This document shows positions 8,397 to 17,103 of a DNA stretch of 64,000 bases, piece by piece (position 1 is the stretch's first letter; every line of letters starts with the position of its first letter). Origin of the DNA: Streptomyces sp. NBC_01288. GTDB taxonomy: Bacteria; Actinomycetota; Actinomycetes; Streptomycetales; Streptomycetaceae. Made by a program: the position numbers and the translations under genes. The notes under the pieces are model-generated. The model worked only from the letters and a program-made list of their open reading frames with translations, did not search any database and was not told the origin of the DNA. Where the stretch lies: the NCBI RefSeq assembly GCF_035982055.1, contig NZ_CP108427.1, positions 2,170,001 to 2,234,000 on the forward strand, given 5' to 3'.

Positions 8397-9122
8397 ATGG
8401 GTGGTCGGCAGATTCCGGCGGCGCGACGGCTGCTGACCGAGGCGCTGGACGGTGACCTGTCCGACCACGACACGGTGACCGCTGCCCGTGCCGTCGTCGC
8501 CGAACTCGGCTCCCCCGACCGCCTGTTGGAGCTGATCGCCGAACTCGCCTCCGGCGAGGGCGATCCGGAGGCCTGCGCCGGGCTGTCGTACCGTCATGTC
8601 CTGGGCTTCGACAAGCTGTTGCTGATCGACGGCGGCCCCCGTCACATGCTGCGCGCGCACCTCTGGCATCCCGGCGCGACGGCGATCGGCGCGGAGGACA
8701 TCCACAACCACCGTTCCCCGCTCGCCTCTTACGTGGTCCGGGGCCGGCTCGCCATGGAGTTGTACGAGGCGCGGGGCGACGGCGGCATCACGGCGGACCG
8801 GTACGAGGAGTCCCTGGCCGAGCGCGGCGCCGACTGGCGGTTGCGGCCGACGGGACCGGCACGGCTGCGGCTGACCCACACGGGCCAGTACGCGGCGGGC
8901 AGCGCCTACGCCCTCCCCGCGCACACCCTGCACCGGGCCTGGTGTGACACGGACGTACCGACCGTGACGCTGTTCCTGGAGACGGGGGCCGAACGGCGGC
9001 GCCACACCGATGTGTTCACGGCGGCGGGCCCGCATCCGGGAGCGGTGGCGAAGGTGTCGCTCGAAGTGCCGGAGTATCTGGGCGCGTTGAACAACCTGGC
9101 GGAGTCGCTCAGAAGTTCGTGA
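8397..9122 (+). CDS. Cupin-like hypothetical protein
   Basis: A 241-residue soluble protein. A helical N-terminal third is followed by a cupin-like core: HLWHPGA...EDIHNHRSPLASYVVRGRLAMELYE, then YALPAHTLHRAWCDTDVPTVTLFLE. The His residues in HNH and HTLH are spaced as in metal-binding cupin motifs 1 and 2. The ATG at 8397 follows CGGGGAG; the longer frame runs into the previous gene. Substrate unknown. It overlaps the convergent Nudix gene by 14 bp. Confidence 0.6.
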   Translation: MGGRQIPAARRLLTEALDGDLSDHDTVTAARAVVAELGSPDRLLELIAELASGEGDPEACAGLSYRHVLGFDKLLLIDGGPRHMLRAHLWHPGATAIGAEDIHNHRSPLASYVVRGRLAMELYEARGDGGITADRYEESLAERGADWRLRPTGPARLRLTHTGQYAAGSAYALPAHTLHRAWCDTDVPTVTLFLETGAERRRHTDVFTAAGPHPGAVAKVSLEVPEYLGALNNLAESLRSS

Positions 9123-9537
9123 GGGCCTGTCGTACGACGTCCAGGTTGTACGCGTCGATGTCGATGCCGGCACCGGCGAGTCCGGAGGGCGGGAGCCAGA
9201 GGTGCGCCTGGTCGGGTTCGGGGAGGGTGATCTCCCAAGTCAGCGGCCTGACGAGGAAGTTGTCCTGCCAGTTCTTGATCTCGCGGGCCCGGTACTCGCT
9301 CACGAAGGACGACTCGCCGATCTTGCGGACGATCTCGCCGAGGAGCCCGGTCTCTTCCTTCAGCTCCCGCAGCGCACCGTCCTCGGACCGCTCGCCCGGC
9401 TCCAGCTTTCCGCACGGAACGCCCCACACCCGCGGCAGGAACCTCTCGGTGGCGCTCCGGCGCACCAGAAGCACGCGTCCGTCGTCGTCCATCACGACGG
9501 CCGCCGCCAGTCGCTTGTCGCCGGGGTCCATGGCCAT
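9109..9537 (-). CDS. Nudix hydrolase
   Basis: A 142-residue Nudix-fold protein. The Nudix box is intact around residues 40-62 (G-x5-E-x7-REL-x-EE-x-G, reading from GKLEPGE to LKEETGL), so a metal-dependent pyrophosphohydrolase of a nucleoside-diphosphate-type substrate is expected. I chose the ATG at 9537 (MAMDPGDKR), which has a GAGGAA sequence just upstream; an in-frame ATG at 9594 would add 19 poorly conserved-looking residues. It ends tail-to-tail with the cupin-like gene, overlapping by 14 bp. The exact substrate is not predictable. Confidence 0.85.
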   Translation of the reverse strand: MAMDPGDKRLAAAVVMDDDGRVLLVRRSATERFLPRVWGVPCGKLEPGERSEDGALRELKEETGLLGEIVRKIGESSFVSEYRAREIKNWQDNFLVRPLTWEITLPEPDQAHLWLPPSGLAGAGIDIDAYNLDVVRQALTNF

Positions 9538-9725
9538 GGTTCCTCGGTCCCTCGCCGGTGATGAGTCCAAAGGGTCTGATACCCAGGAAGGCATCCAACG
9601 TACCAGGATCGGCCTGTCCCGGCTGTGGAGCCGGTCTCACCTCCGGAAGCCGCCGGACCGCTGACCTCGCGATATTTCACACGGCTCGACGGCAACCTCC
9701 CCCGCACCAGCGGCGACTTGGGAAC

Positions 9726-11300
9726 ATGACCAACGCAAGACGCACCACCACCACGCACCGTCGCCGTTCCCCCCGCCGCATCGCCCGCAAGCCGCTCGCG
9801 GGCTCGCTCGCCGTCGCAGCCCTGCTCGGCGGTGCCTGGTACGCGACCGCGGCGACGAGCAGCGGCGAGAGCGGTGGCTCCACCGCGGCCGGGACATCCG
9901 CCTCCCCCTCCGTGTCCAGCAGCGCCTCCGCCGAGGCCGCCGCCCAGGGTTCTCCGTCCACCACCGGTACGGCCACCGCGTCCGCCTCCGCGAAGACCAC
10001 CCCGAAGGCCGCCGCGAAGACCTCGACGACCGCCAAGGTCGCGACCGGCACCCTCTCCCCGACCAGCACCACGGTCGCGCTCGCCGCCAAGTTCCCCTAT
10101 CTGACGGCCGGTTACAACAACACCCGCGAGTGGACCCGTACGACCACGGCCGTGGCCCCGAACGGAACCCTGCGGGTGGCCTGGCCCGCCGCCGACGGTG
10201 TGCACGTGACCCCGCTGAACGCCGCCGGACTGCGCTCGGGCGCCGACACGATCGTCAAGGGCACAAAGGAAGTCGGGGGGCTCGTCGCGCACAACGACGG
10301 GTTCGCGCTGCTCACCCGGGTCGCCGACACGAACAAGTGGAAAGAGACGGCCGCCGCGATCGTCCGCTACACCAACGGCAAGCAGACCTTCCGCACCAAG
10401 CTCACCGGCACCGCCTCGAACGACACCTCCCCGGGTCTCGACGGCCAACTCACCTGGAACGGCACCAAGTACGGCGCGTACTTCGTCGTGCACGGCGCGG
10501 GCGGCTTCGCGGACGGCCATTTCGGCGACAAGTTGACGTACATCAGCGCCAAGGGCGCGAAGCTGAGCGGTGGTTGGAGCTGGGGCTGTAGCCACAACGA
10601 GGGCATCGCGCTGCACGCGGAGACCTCCGGCGCCTTCACTTCACTCTGCTTCGACGACTGGCGCTCGGGCCTGTTCGTCTCCACCGGGATCGGCGCCCCG
10701 GACGTCGCACCGGTCGTGCAGCGCGAGCAGTGCTGGGCAGGGTACTGCGGTGGTACCTTCCCCAGCCGCACCGGTGACCTGGTGAAGTCGGCGACCGGCC
10801 GCTACGCCACCGCCTTCGCCTCACGCGGCGCCGCCTCGGCCAAGAAGAACGCCGCCGACTCCAGCGGACGCGGCTGGACGGTCACCCCTAGGACGGGCAC
10901 CCACCAGGTGGCCGTCGCCTTCATGGCGAACCGCAACTCCGGCCCCGGCAAGGCGGTTTACCTCACGAGCGCGGCCGGCACCGAGAACGTCAACGTGCAC
11001 ATCGCGCCCTACGGCAAGGACCGGCTCCTGGTCTCCTGGGAGTCCCTGAAGGGTGCCAAGTGCAACGCCGGCACCTGCACCGGCACCTTCACGGGCACCC
11101 ACCTGCGTCTCATCGACTGGAACGGCAAGGCCCAGGGCACGGACAAGGTGGTGACCGCCCGGATCAGCGGCGACATAGCGGTCCTGAAGAACGGCACCCT
11201 GACCTGGGCCTACGCCCCGGTCACCCCGACCTACGCGACCCCGCTCAACGGGGCGTCACCGACCACGACGAGCCTCCGGCTCGCCCGGCTGACTCCGTGA
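9726..11300 (+). CDS. Secreted protein of unknown function
   Basis: A 524-residue exported protein. The N-terminus has many Arg (HRRRSPRRIARK) before a hydrophobic segment (GSLAVAALLGGAWYATAAT), a Sec/Tat-like signal or anchor. Next is a low-complexity Ala/Ser/Thr linker (about residues 45-115), then a globular part of repeated beta-strand character with Cys-containing loops (SWGCSHNEG, LCFDDW, EQCWAGYCGG, KCNAGTCTG) that probably form disulfides. Its repeated short sheets suggest a beta-propeller, unproven. Its last 56 bases overlap the convergent DUF2264 gene. Confidence 0.65.
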   Translation: MTNARRTTTTHRRRSPRRIARKPLAGSLAVAALLGGAWYATAATSSGESGGSTAAGTSASPSVSSSASAEAAAQGSPSTTGTATASASAKTTPKAAAKTSTTAKVATGTLSPTSTTVALAAKFPYLTAGYNNTREWTRTTTAVAPNGTLRVAWPAADGVHVTPLNAAGLRSGADTIVKGTKEVGGLVAHNDGFALLTRVADTNKWKETAAAIVRYTNGKQTFRTKLTGTASNDTSPGLDGQLTWNGTKYGAYFVVHGAGGFADGHFGDKLTYISAKGAKLSGGWSWGCSHNEGIALHAETSGAFTSLCFDDWRSGLFVSTGIGAPDVAPVVQREQCWAGYCGGTFPSRTGDLVKSATGRYATAFASRGAASAKKNAADSSGRGWTVTPRTGTHQVAVAFMANRNSGPGKAVYLTSAAGTENVNVHIAPYGKDRLLVSWESLKGAKCNAGTCTGTFTGTHLRLIDWNGKAQGTDKVVTARISGDIAVLKNGTLTWAYAPVTPTYATPLNGASPTTTSLRLARLTP

Positions 11301-12951
11301 ACCGGAAGCCCACCCGCTTGCCGTCGGCCCACTGAACGGAGACACCGTGATCCCCGTCGACCTCCACGGACACCAGTTCCGCGAGGGGACGGGGGTCCGG
11401 CTCCGCCGTGAGCCGGGCCAGCGCGACGAACAGGGTGGGCCCGTCACCGACGACACCTTCACCGTCCAACAGGCCGTGCAGGGAGGTGAGTTCGGCGTCC
11501 AGCCCTTCCCCCGCCGACCAGCCCGTGACCCGGACCGACGTCCCCGCAGCCGCGCCCACCACCAGATGGGCCCGCACCTCCACCGCCCCCTCGGCCACCA
11601 CCAGGCCGACCACCCGGGCCCCGGAAGCCGCCGTGTGCCGGGAAGCGACCCAGCCCTCCCCGACCCCCAACGGCACGATCTCCGTACGGCTCGGATCCCC
11701 GCCGAGGATCACGCTGTTGTCGTACGACGACGAGGGCTCCGTAGCCGTGGAGTAGGCGAGTCGCGTGTAGTACGGGTCGTAGCGGACGTCCTCGCTGCCG
11801 TGGTTGTGGAGGCGGACCAGGCCGTCCGAACTGGTGGACTGGAGCAGCCAGTTGGCGGGAGCGACCGCCGTGACCGCGTCCTCTCGCTCGACCGGGCCCG
11901 GCTCCTCCGGCGCCGTCCACACCTCGTGGTCCGGCGGGAGGAGCAGGCCGAGGAAGCCCTTGCTGGCCCAGTACGGGGACGCGGGGCCCGAATAGCCTTG
12001 CAGGACGGCCTCGTTGGGGCCGTGCCAGCCCAGACTCAACAGTCCCCGGTCGTCCACCGCACCCCGGTCGAGGAAGTACCGAAGCGCGCCGGAGGCCAGT
12101 CGTCGCGTCTCCCCCGCCGACAGCGGCGTACGACCCGTCAGCGCCCCCAGCCACAGCGGAGCCGTCGTCGCGAAGCGGTACGTCAGCGATCTGCCCTGGT
12201 GCATCGGCGCGCCGTCTCCGCCGAACAGGCGGGCGTAGTCGGCGAGATGGCGTTCCAGGCGGCCGCCGTAGAGGTCGAGGAGGCGGGGGTCGTCGGCGAG
12301 CCAGGCGTGCAGGACCGGGTAGAGGTGCATGGCCCAGCCGTTGTAGTAGTCGAACTTGCGGCCGTCGCCGTCCGTGTACCAGCCGTCGCCGACGTACCAG
12401 TCCTCGATGCGCGACAGTCCCCGGTCGATCGCCTTGCGGGACGCGTCGACCTCGTATCCGATGTCCTGGAGGAAGCCGCCGACCGTGACGGGGAACAACT
12501 CCCAGTTACAGGGCCAGGGTTCGGCGGTGAGGGCGTCCGCGAGCCAGGCCGCGGCGCGTTGTCGTACGGGCTCGTCGAGGCGGTCCCAGAGGAGGGGGCG
12601 GGTCAGGCGCAGGGCGAGGGCGATCGAGGCGGCCTCGACCAGGGGCTGGCTGCGGTCCTCGATGGTCGGCCAGACGCCCGCGACGCCTGCGGCCAGGCCG
12701 TCCGCGTAGCGCTCCAGTGCCGTCTCGTCGCGGCGGAAGGCGGCCAGCAGCAGGGTGCGGGCGTAGCCCTCCAGGCCGTCGGAGAGCCTGCCGGACCAGC
12801 TGGTGTGCGCGCCGGGGAGGTGGTAGAGCGCGCGGTCCTCGGTGGCGTACGGCTCCACCGCGGCGAGGAGGGTGTCGGCGGCCGTCTCCCAGTGGGTGCG
12901 GGTGTAGCCGGTGCGGGGGCTCAACGCGCGGTCGTCGGCAGGGAGTTGCAT
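11245..12951 (-). CDS. DUF2264 domain protein
   Basis: A 568-residue cytoplasmic protein. The N-terminal two-thirds is alpha-toroid-like, with DUF2264 landmarks (GAHTSWSGRLSDGLEGYARTLLLAAF, PWPCNWELFPVTVGGFLQDIG, WYVGDGWYTDGDGRKFDYYNGWAMHLYP, HQGRSLTYRFA); the C-terminal part is beta-rich. DUF2264 proteins commonly sit in polysaccharide utilisation loci beside rhamnogalacturonan and uronide enzymes, and that is the context here. An (alpha/alpha)6-barrel glycoside-processing role is likely but not established. The coding region overlaps the convergent secreted-protein gene by 56 bp. Confidence 0.8.
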   Translation of the reverse strand: MQLPADDRALSPRTGYTRTHWETAADTLLAAVEPYATEDRALYHLPGAHTSWSGRLSDGLEGYARTLLLAAFRRDETALERYADGLAAGVAGVWPTIEDRSQPLVEAASIALALRLTRPLLWDRLDEPVRQRAAAWLADALTAEPWPCNWELFPVTVGGFLQDIGYEVDASRKAIDRGLSRIEDWYVGDGWYTDGDGRKFDYYNGWAMHLYPVLHAWLADDPRLLDLYGGRLERHLADYARLFGGDGAPMHQGRSLTYRFATTAPLWLGALTGRTPLSAGETRRLASGALRYFLDRGAVDDRGLLSLGWHGPNEAVLQGYSGPASPYWASKGFLGLLLPPDHEVWTAPEEPGPVEREDAVTAVAPANWLLQSTSSDGLVRLHNHGSEDVRYDPYYTRLAYSTATEPSSSYDNSVILGGDPSRTEIVPLGVGEGWVASRHTAASGARVVGLVVAEGAVEVRAHLVVGAAAGTSVRVTGWSAGEGLDAELTSLHGLLDGEGVVGDGPTLFVALARLTAEPDPRPLAELVSVEVDGDHGVSVQWADGKRVGFRFTESAGRAGGSSWSVTPR

Positions 12952-12986
12952 CGGCTCGCTTTCACACGCACGGCGGGAGAGTGGAA

Positions 12987-13022
12987 CCTGGGGCGCCCCG
13001 GTTCCGGTCGGAACGCCCCAGG
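12987..13022 (-). terminator. Terminator hairpin downstream of the rhamnogalacturonan acetylesterase gene
   Basis: Nested inverted repeat: CCTGGGGCG (12987-12995) pairs with CGCCCCAGG (13014-13022) and inner GTTCC (13001-13005) with GGAAC (13010-13014). It lies just after the esterase stop in the minus direction and before the DUF2264 start, so the two genes may be separate transcripts. Confidence 0.6.
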
Positions 13023-13035
13023 GGTCTTTCGGGTC

Positions 13036-14115
13036 TCACCCCACTCGTACCCGGTCCTTCGGCAGCAGATGCCGGGCGACGAGTGCCTCGCGGACCAGGC
13101 CCGCGTACACGGTGGCTCCGTGCGCGGAGGTGTGCGTGTTGTCCTTCTTCTCGTTGTAGAGGTAGATGGCCTTGGAGCCTTCCACTCCCAGCGATTCCAC
13201 CAGCGCCTTGGTCTGCGCCGTGAGGTCGATCAGCGTTACCCCCTCGGCGGCGGCGACCGAGCGGATGACGCCCGGCAGGTCGACGCCGAGTCCGTTCACC
13301 AGCAGCGCTGTTCCGTTGTTCAGTGTGCCGTCGGCATTGAACCAGCGTCGCACGATCGGTGTCACGAGGACGGGACGACCTCCCCTGTCACGGATACCCC
13401 GTACGAGGGTTTCCAAGTTCGCGCGATACGTGGCCTCGTCGGTCGTCTTGTCGTTGTGCGCGAGCTGGACGAGCACGAGGTCGCCGGGGCGGATCAGCGG
13501 CTGAACTGTCCCCCACAGCAAGGGATTCTCCAGGTAGGTGACCGTACTCTCCCCGGAATCCGCGTAGTTGGCGACGGAGATGCCCTTGCGCAGGAACTGC
13601 GGGAGCTGTTGACCCCAGCCGGAGTACGGGTCGCCCGGTTGGTCGCAGACCGTGGAGTCGCCGATCAGGATGATCTGGCGGGCGATGGGGGTCCCCCCGC
13701 GCGAGCTCGTTCGAGCGTGGGGGAGGGCGGGGGTGACGCGGATGTCGGCGAGGGCGGGGGCCGTGCCGCCGAGGGCGAGGTCGAGGCCGGGGGTGCCGTC
13801 TGGGCCGGTGGGTTCGCCTTCTGGCGTACGGACGTCGACCGTGAAGCTGCGGGTCACGGTGCGGCCGGCGGCGGTGGCCGTCTCGGGGAGCAGGGAGCGC
13901 CGGGTCTCGCCGGTGATGGCGGTGCTCGCGGCCGACTCGCCGCCGAGGCGGACCGTGACGTCGTAGGTGCCGGGCGGGACGTCGAAGTGGCAAGCGGTGG
14001 CAGTGCAGTTGGCGAGGCCGAGCGGGGGTGTGCGGTCGTGCGCCTGGGCGGGTGCGGTCGACAGGGCGGTGCTCAGGGTCAGTGCGGCCAGCAGGGCGAT
14101 GTTGAAACGTCTCAT
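13036..14115 (-). CDS. Secreted GDSL/SGNH esterase, rhamnogalacturonan acetylesterase-like (CE12)
   Basis: A 359-residue exported esterase. Residues 1-24 are a Sec signal peptide (LLAALTLSTALSTAPAQA). An N-terminal beta domain (HFDVPPGTYDVTVRLGGES) precedes the SGNH core: block I IILIGDSTVCDQ (nucleophile Ser), an oxyanion Gly in the NYADSGEST region, block III VLVQLAHNDKT, and the Asp/His pair in KDNTHTSAHG. This matches RhgT-like CE12 enzymes, which remove O-acetyl groups from rhamnogalacturonan I. It is divergent from the PL4 lyase across a 187-bp shared promoter region. A short palindromic repeat lies in frame at about 13686-13726, between the N-terminal domain and block I. Confidence 0.85.
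   Translation of the reverse strand: MRRFNIALLAALTLSTALSTAPAQAHDRTPPLGLANCTATACHFDVPPGTYDVTVRLGGESAASTAITGETRRSLLPETATAAGRTVTRSFTVDVRTPEGEPTGPDGTPGLDLALGGTAPALADIRVTPALPHARTSSRGGTPIARQIILIGDSTVCDQPGDPYSGWGQQLPQFLRKGISVANYADSGESTVTYLENPLLWGTVQPLIRPGDLVLVQLAHNDKTTDEATYRANLETLVRGIRDRGGRPVLVTPIVRRWFNADGTLNNGTALLVNGLGVDLPGVIRSVAAAEGVTLIDLTAQTKALVESLGVEGSKAIYLYNEKKDNTHTSAHGATVYAGLVREALVARHLLPKDRVRVG
13686..13726. repeat. Short palindromic Streptomyces-type repeat inside the esterase gene
   Basis: Sequence TGGGGGTCCCCCC...GTGGGGGAGGG with an inner CTCG-TT-CGAG hairpin. It resembles the short interspersed palindromes with CCCCC/GGGGG arms that I recall from Streptomyces genomes. It is read through in frame, adding roughly HARTSSRGGTP between the accessory domain and the catalytic block. 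Confidence 0.5.
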
Positions 14116-14170
14116 TCGCGGCTTCTCCGTCCGACGACAAGGCCTGGCGGTGGACCGTACCGCTCCGGAC

Positions 14171-14180
14171 AAGCGCTTTC
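14171..14180. promoter_or_regulatory. LacI-type operator-like sequence AAGCGCTTTC
   Basis: The palindrome AAGCGCTT with trailing TC lies in the divergent promoter between the esterase and the PL4 lyase. The same ten bases occur at 33431-33440, upstream of the LacI gene at 33524, suggesting that this regulator controls both places. Confidence 0.5.
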
Positions 14181-14222
14181 TAGACCTGCGGCAGATTTCA
14201 CGTCATCGCCAACTCCAAGGCT

Positions 14223-14238
14223 GCGAAAGCCCTTTCGC
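14223..14238. promoter_or_regulatory. Inverted repeat GCGAAAG-CC-CTTTCGC upstream of PL4 lyase
   Basis: Perfect 7-bp arms with a 2-base spacer, 43 bp downstream of the AAGCGCTTTC element and 65 bp upstream of the lyase ATG. It is a probable second operator half of the divergent esterase/lyase control region. Confidence 0.45.
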
Positions 14239-14302
14239 GAAATCGATTCAACTGCCACCCTCCAAGCACCCGCACCCCCACCCTCCCGAAGGAGGCACCC
14301 CC

Positions 14303-15982
14303 ATGTCCGGCTCTGTGAACAGACCGGTTCGCCGCCGCACCTTCGTCCTCGGCGCAGCGGCCACGGCCGGTTCGGCGGCGCTCGCCGGGCCGCTCGCCGA
14401 GAGCGCGTCCGCCGCGAGCTTCGGCTACACCGACGACGGTTCGAACTACGTCGTCGACAGCGGCGCGAGCCTCGTCTTCAAGGTCAGCAAGACGAACGGC
14501 GATCTGACCTCGCTGGTCTACAAGGGCACCGAGTACCAGGGCTACGGCGGCAAGAACTCGCATGTCGAGTCCGGCCTCGGCACCTCCACCGTGACGATCG
14601 CGCAGTCGGGTTCGACGATCCTGATCTCCGTCGCGTACGGCACGCTGAAGCACTACTACGCGGCCCGCAGCGGCGAGAACAACGTCTACCTGTGGACGAA
14701 CAAGGCCGACACGTCGGTCAGCGCGACCCGCTACATCGTGCGCGTCAAGGCCGGCCTGTTCCTCAACGACGAGCCGGATTCCTACACTTACGCGCCGACC
14801 ACCATCGAGTCCGCGGACGTCTTCGCGAAGTCGGACGGCCAGACCCGCTCCAAGCACTACTCGAAGAACCGGGTCGTCGACTACGACTACGTCGGCTGGA
14901 CCACCGGCAGCGTCGGCCTGTGGGTCGTGCGCAGCAACCACGAGAAGGCGTCCGGCGGCCCGTTCTACCGCTCCCTGCTGCGCCACCAGAGCGCGGACGG
15001 CGGCGGGTTGTACGAGATCCTTTACTACGGCGAGAACCAGACGGAGGCGCAACGCTTCGGTCTCCAGGGGCCGTACGTCATCGCCCTCACCGACGGAGGC
15101 GCGCCCTCCTCCTCGCTCTACCACGCCAACCTCACCACCTCGTGGGCGGATTCGCTCGGCATCTCCGGCTATACGGCGGCGAGTTCGCGGGGCCGGGTCG
15201 CGGGCGTCGGCATCACCGGACGTGACACGGCGTACGCGTACACGGTCGGGCTCGCCAACTCGGCTGCCCAGTACTGGGGTTCGGCGCGGGCCTCGGACGG
15301 CTACTTCTCGATCGCGGGGGTGCTGCCGGGGACGTACACGCTGACCGTGTTCAAGGGTGAACTCGCCGTCTACACCGGGTCGGTGACGGTCACGGCGGGC
15401 GGGACGACGACGCTGAACAGCATCGCGATCCCGTCCTCGAACGATCCGTCCAACGCGAGCGCGATCTGGCGGATCGGCAACTGGGACGGTTCGCCGAGCG
15501 GGTTCAAGAACGCGGACCTGATGACCTACGCGCATCCCTCGGACGTACGGGCCGCGTCCTGGACCGGCAACGTCGTGGTCGGCAGCGGGACGGAGACCTC
15601 GGGGTTCCCCTGCTATCTGTGGAAGGACGTCAACAGCGGCATCATCGTGTACTTCAAGCTGACGGCCGCGCAGTTGGCCGCCGCGCACACGCTGCGCATC
15701 GGGGTGACGACGGCGTACGCGAACGGCCGCCCGCAGGTCGTCGTCAACGACACCTGGACCTCGGCCGTCCCGTCGCCGCCGACCCAGCCGAGCACCCGGT
15801 CGCTGACCGTGGGCTCGTACCGGGGCAACAACAACACGTTCACGTACAGCGTTCCGGCGTCGGCCTGGCTGACCGACGCGAGCGCGTACAACACGCTGAA
15901 GATCTATGTGGCGAGCGGCTCGGGGACGACGTCGTTCCTGAGTGCCGGTACATCGATCGACGCGATCGATCTGCTGGCGTAG
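14303..15982 (+). CDS. Secreted rhamnogalacturonan lyase (PL4-like)
   Basis: A 559-residue exported protein. The N-terminus has a Tat signal (RRRTFVLGAAATAGSAALAG, cleavage near ASAAS). The catalytic beta-sandwich (residues about 35-270: YVVDSGASLVFKVSKTNGDLTSLVYKGTEYQG) is the PL4 N-terminal domain. It is followed by a fibronectin-like middle domain (GYFSIAGVLPGTYTLTVFKGELAVYTG) and a C-terminal carbohydrate-binding domain (IWRIGNWDGSPSGFKNAD). This three-domain order is that of fungal and bacterial rhamnogalacturonan endolyases, which cleave RG-I between rhamnose and galacturonate. The ATG at 14303 has GAAGGAGG upstream. It is divergent from the CE12 acetylesterase, which removes the acetyl groups blocking this lyase. 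Confidence 0.85.
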   Translation: MSGSVNRPVRRRTFVLGAAATAGSAALAGPLAESASAASFGYTDDGSNYVVDSGASLVFKVSKTNGDLTSLVYKGTEYQGYGGKNSHVESGLGTSTVTIAQSGSTILISVAYGTLKHYYAARSGENNVYLWTNKADTSVSATRYIVRVKAGLFLNDEPDSYTYAPTTIESADVFAKSDGQTRSKHYSKNRVVDYDYVGWTTGSVGLWVVRSNHEKASGGPFYRSLLRHQSADGGGLYEILYYGENQTEAQRFGLQGPYVIALTDGGAPSSSLYHANLTTSWADSLGISGYTAASSRGRVAGVGITGRDTAYAYTVGLANSAAQYWGSARASDGYFSIAGVLPGTYTLTVFKGELAVYTGSVTVTAGGTTTLNSIAIPSSNDPSNASAIWRIGNWDGSPSGFKNADLMTYAHPSDVRAASWTGNVVVGSGTETSGFPCYLWKDVNSGIIVYFKLTAAQLAAAHTLRIGVTTAYANGRPQVVVNDTWTSAVPSPPTQPSTRSLTVGSYRGNNNTFTYSVPASAWLTDASAYNTLKIYVASGSGTTSFLSAGTSIDAIDLLA

Positions 15983-16021
15983 AGGCGGCAACTCCCGGGC
16001 GGGGCACGGCGACTTGAAGGC

Positions 16022-17095
16022 ATGACAGAGCCGAACACGCACCGCCGCTCCCCCGCCCGGCGTCGAGCCGTCGCCGTGGCGACCGGTACCGCGGCCGCCC
16101 TCGGGCTGGTCGCGGTGTCGCTGGTGACCCAGGCGCGGGCCGCCACCGTCATCACCGTCGCCAAGGACGGTTCGGGCCGCTTCACGACCGTGCAGGCCGC
16201 CGTGAACGCGGCCGCCGCCGGTGACACCATCTCCGTCGCGAAGGGCACGTACGCCGAGATCGTCAACGTGCCTGTGAGCAAGACGGGGTTGACCGTCCAG
16301 GGCGCCACCGGCCACGCCGAGGACGTCGTCATCACCTATGACCGGGCCGCCGGTTACACCGACGCCGGCGGCAACAGGTACGGGACGCTGGGCAGTTCGG
16401 TCGCGACCTTCTCGGCGAGCGGCCTCACCGTCACCGGGATCACCGTCCAGAACACCTTCGACAAGACCGCCCACCCGGAGATCACGGACACACAGGCCGT
16501 CGCGATCACCGCGCAGGGCGACCGGCAGACGTTCACCAACGACCGGTTCATCAGCCGCCAGGACACCGTCCTCAACTGGTCGCCGTCGTCGACCGGTCAG
16601 TACCGGCAGTACTTCTACTCGTCGTTCATCACCGGCGACGTGGACTTCGTCTTCGGCAACGCCACCGCCGTCTACGACCGGGTCAACATCCAGCTGCGCA
16701 ACTCGGGCGCGGCGGCCGACGGCCTCAACGGCTTCCTCTCCGCGCCCAACACCAGCTCCGCGAAGACGTACGGCATCCTCGTCACCGGCAGCTCGGTGAG
16801 CAGCTCGGCCGCGGCCAACACGTACTACCTGGGCCGCCCTTGGCACCCGACGGCGGACGCGGTGGGCCAACTGGTCGTCCGCCAGACCGCGTTGCCCGCC
16901 GCCGTGAAGGTCGCCGGGCCCTGGACGGACATGAGCGGCTACTCGTGGAAGAACGCCCGCTTCTTCGAGTACAAGAACACCGGCGCGGGCGCGACGGTGA
17001 ACTCCAACCGCCCGCAGCTCACCGACTCCCAGGCCGCGAGCTACACGGCCCAGAAGTATCTGGCGGGCACGGACGGCTGGAATCCGGTCCGGTAA
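16022..17095 (+). CDS. Secreted pectinesterase (CE8)
   Basis: A 357-residue pectin methylesterase. A signal peptide (RRRAVAVATGTAAALGLVAV, ending QARAA) is followed by a right-handed beta-helix with the family landmarks: GRFTTVQAAVNAA, GTYAE, ISRQDTVLNW (QD pair), GDVDFVFGNA (catalytic Asp) and YLGRPWHPTA. It demethylates galacturonan, opening it for lyases and hydrolases. It lies 39 bp after the PL4 lyase on the same strand, probably in one transcript, and ends 8 bp from the convergent GH43 gene. Confidence 0.92.
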   Translation: MTEPNTHRRSPARRRAVAVATGTAAALGLVAVSLVTQARAATVITVAKDGSGRFTTVQAAVNAAAAGDTISVAKGTYAEIVNVPVSKTGLTVQGATGHAEDVVITYDRAAGYTDAGGNRYGTLGSSVATFSASGLTVTGITVQNTFDKTAHPEITDTQAVAITAQGDRQTFTNDRFISRQDTVLNWSPSSTGQYRQYFYSSFITGDVDFVFGNATAVYDRVNIQLRNSGAAADGLNGFLSAPNTSSAKTYGILVTGSSVSSSAAANTYYLGRPWHPTADAVGQLVVRQTALPAAVKVAGPWTDMSGYSWKNARFFEYKNTGAGATVNSNRPQLTDSQAASYTAQKYLAGTDGWNPVR

Positions 17096-17103
17096 CGGTG
17101 CGC

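Noticed and set aside
11347..15225. 1292-codon plus-strand open frame
   Set aside because: It runs antisense to the DUF2264 and esterase genes, is Arg/Gly/Asp-rich without domain features, and arises from high-GC third-position bias.
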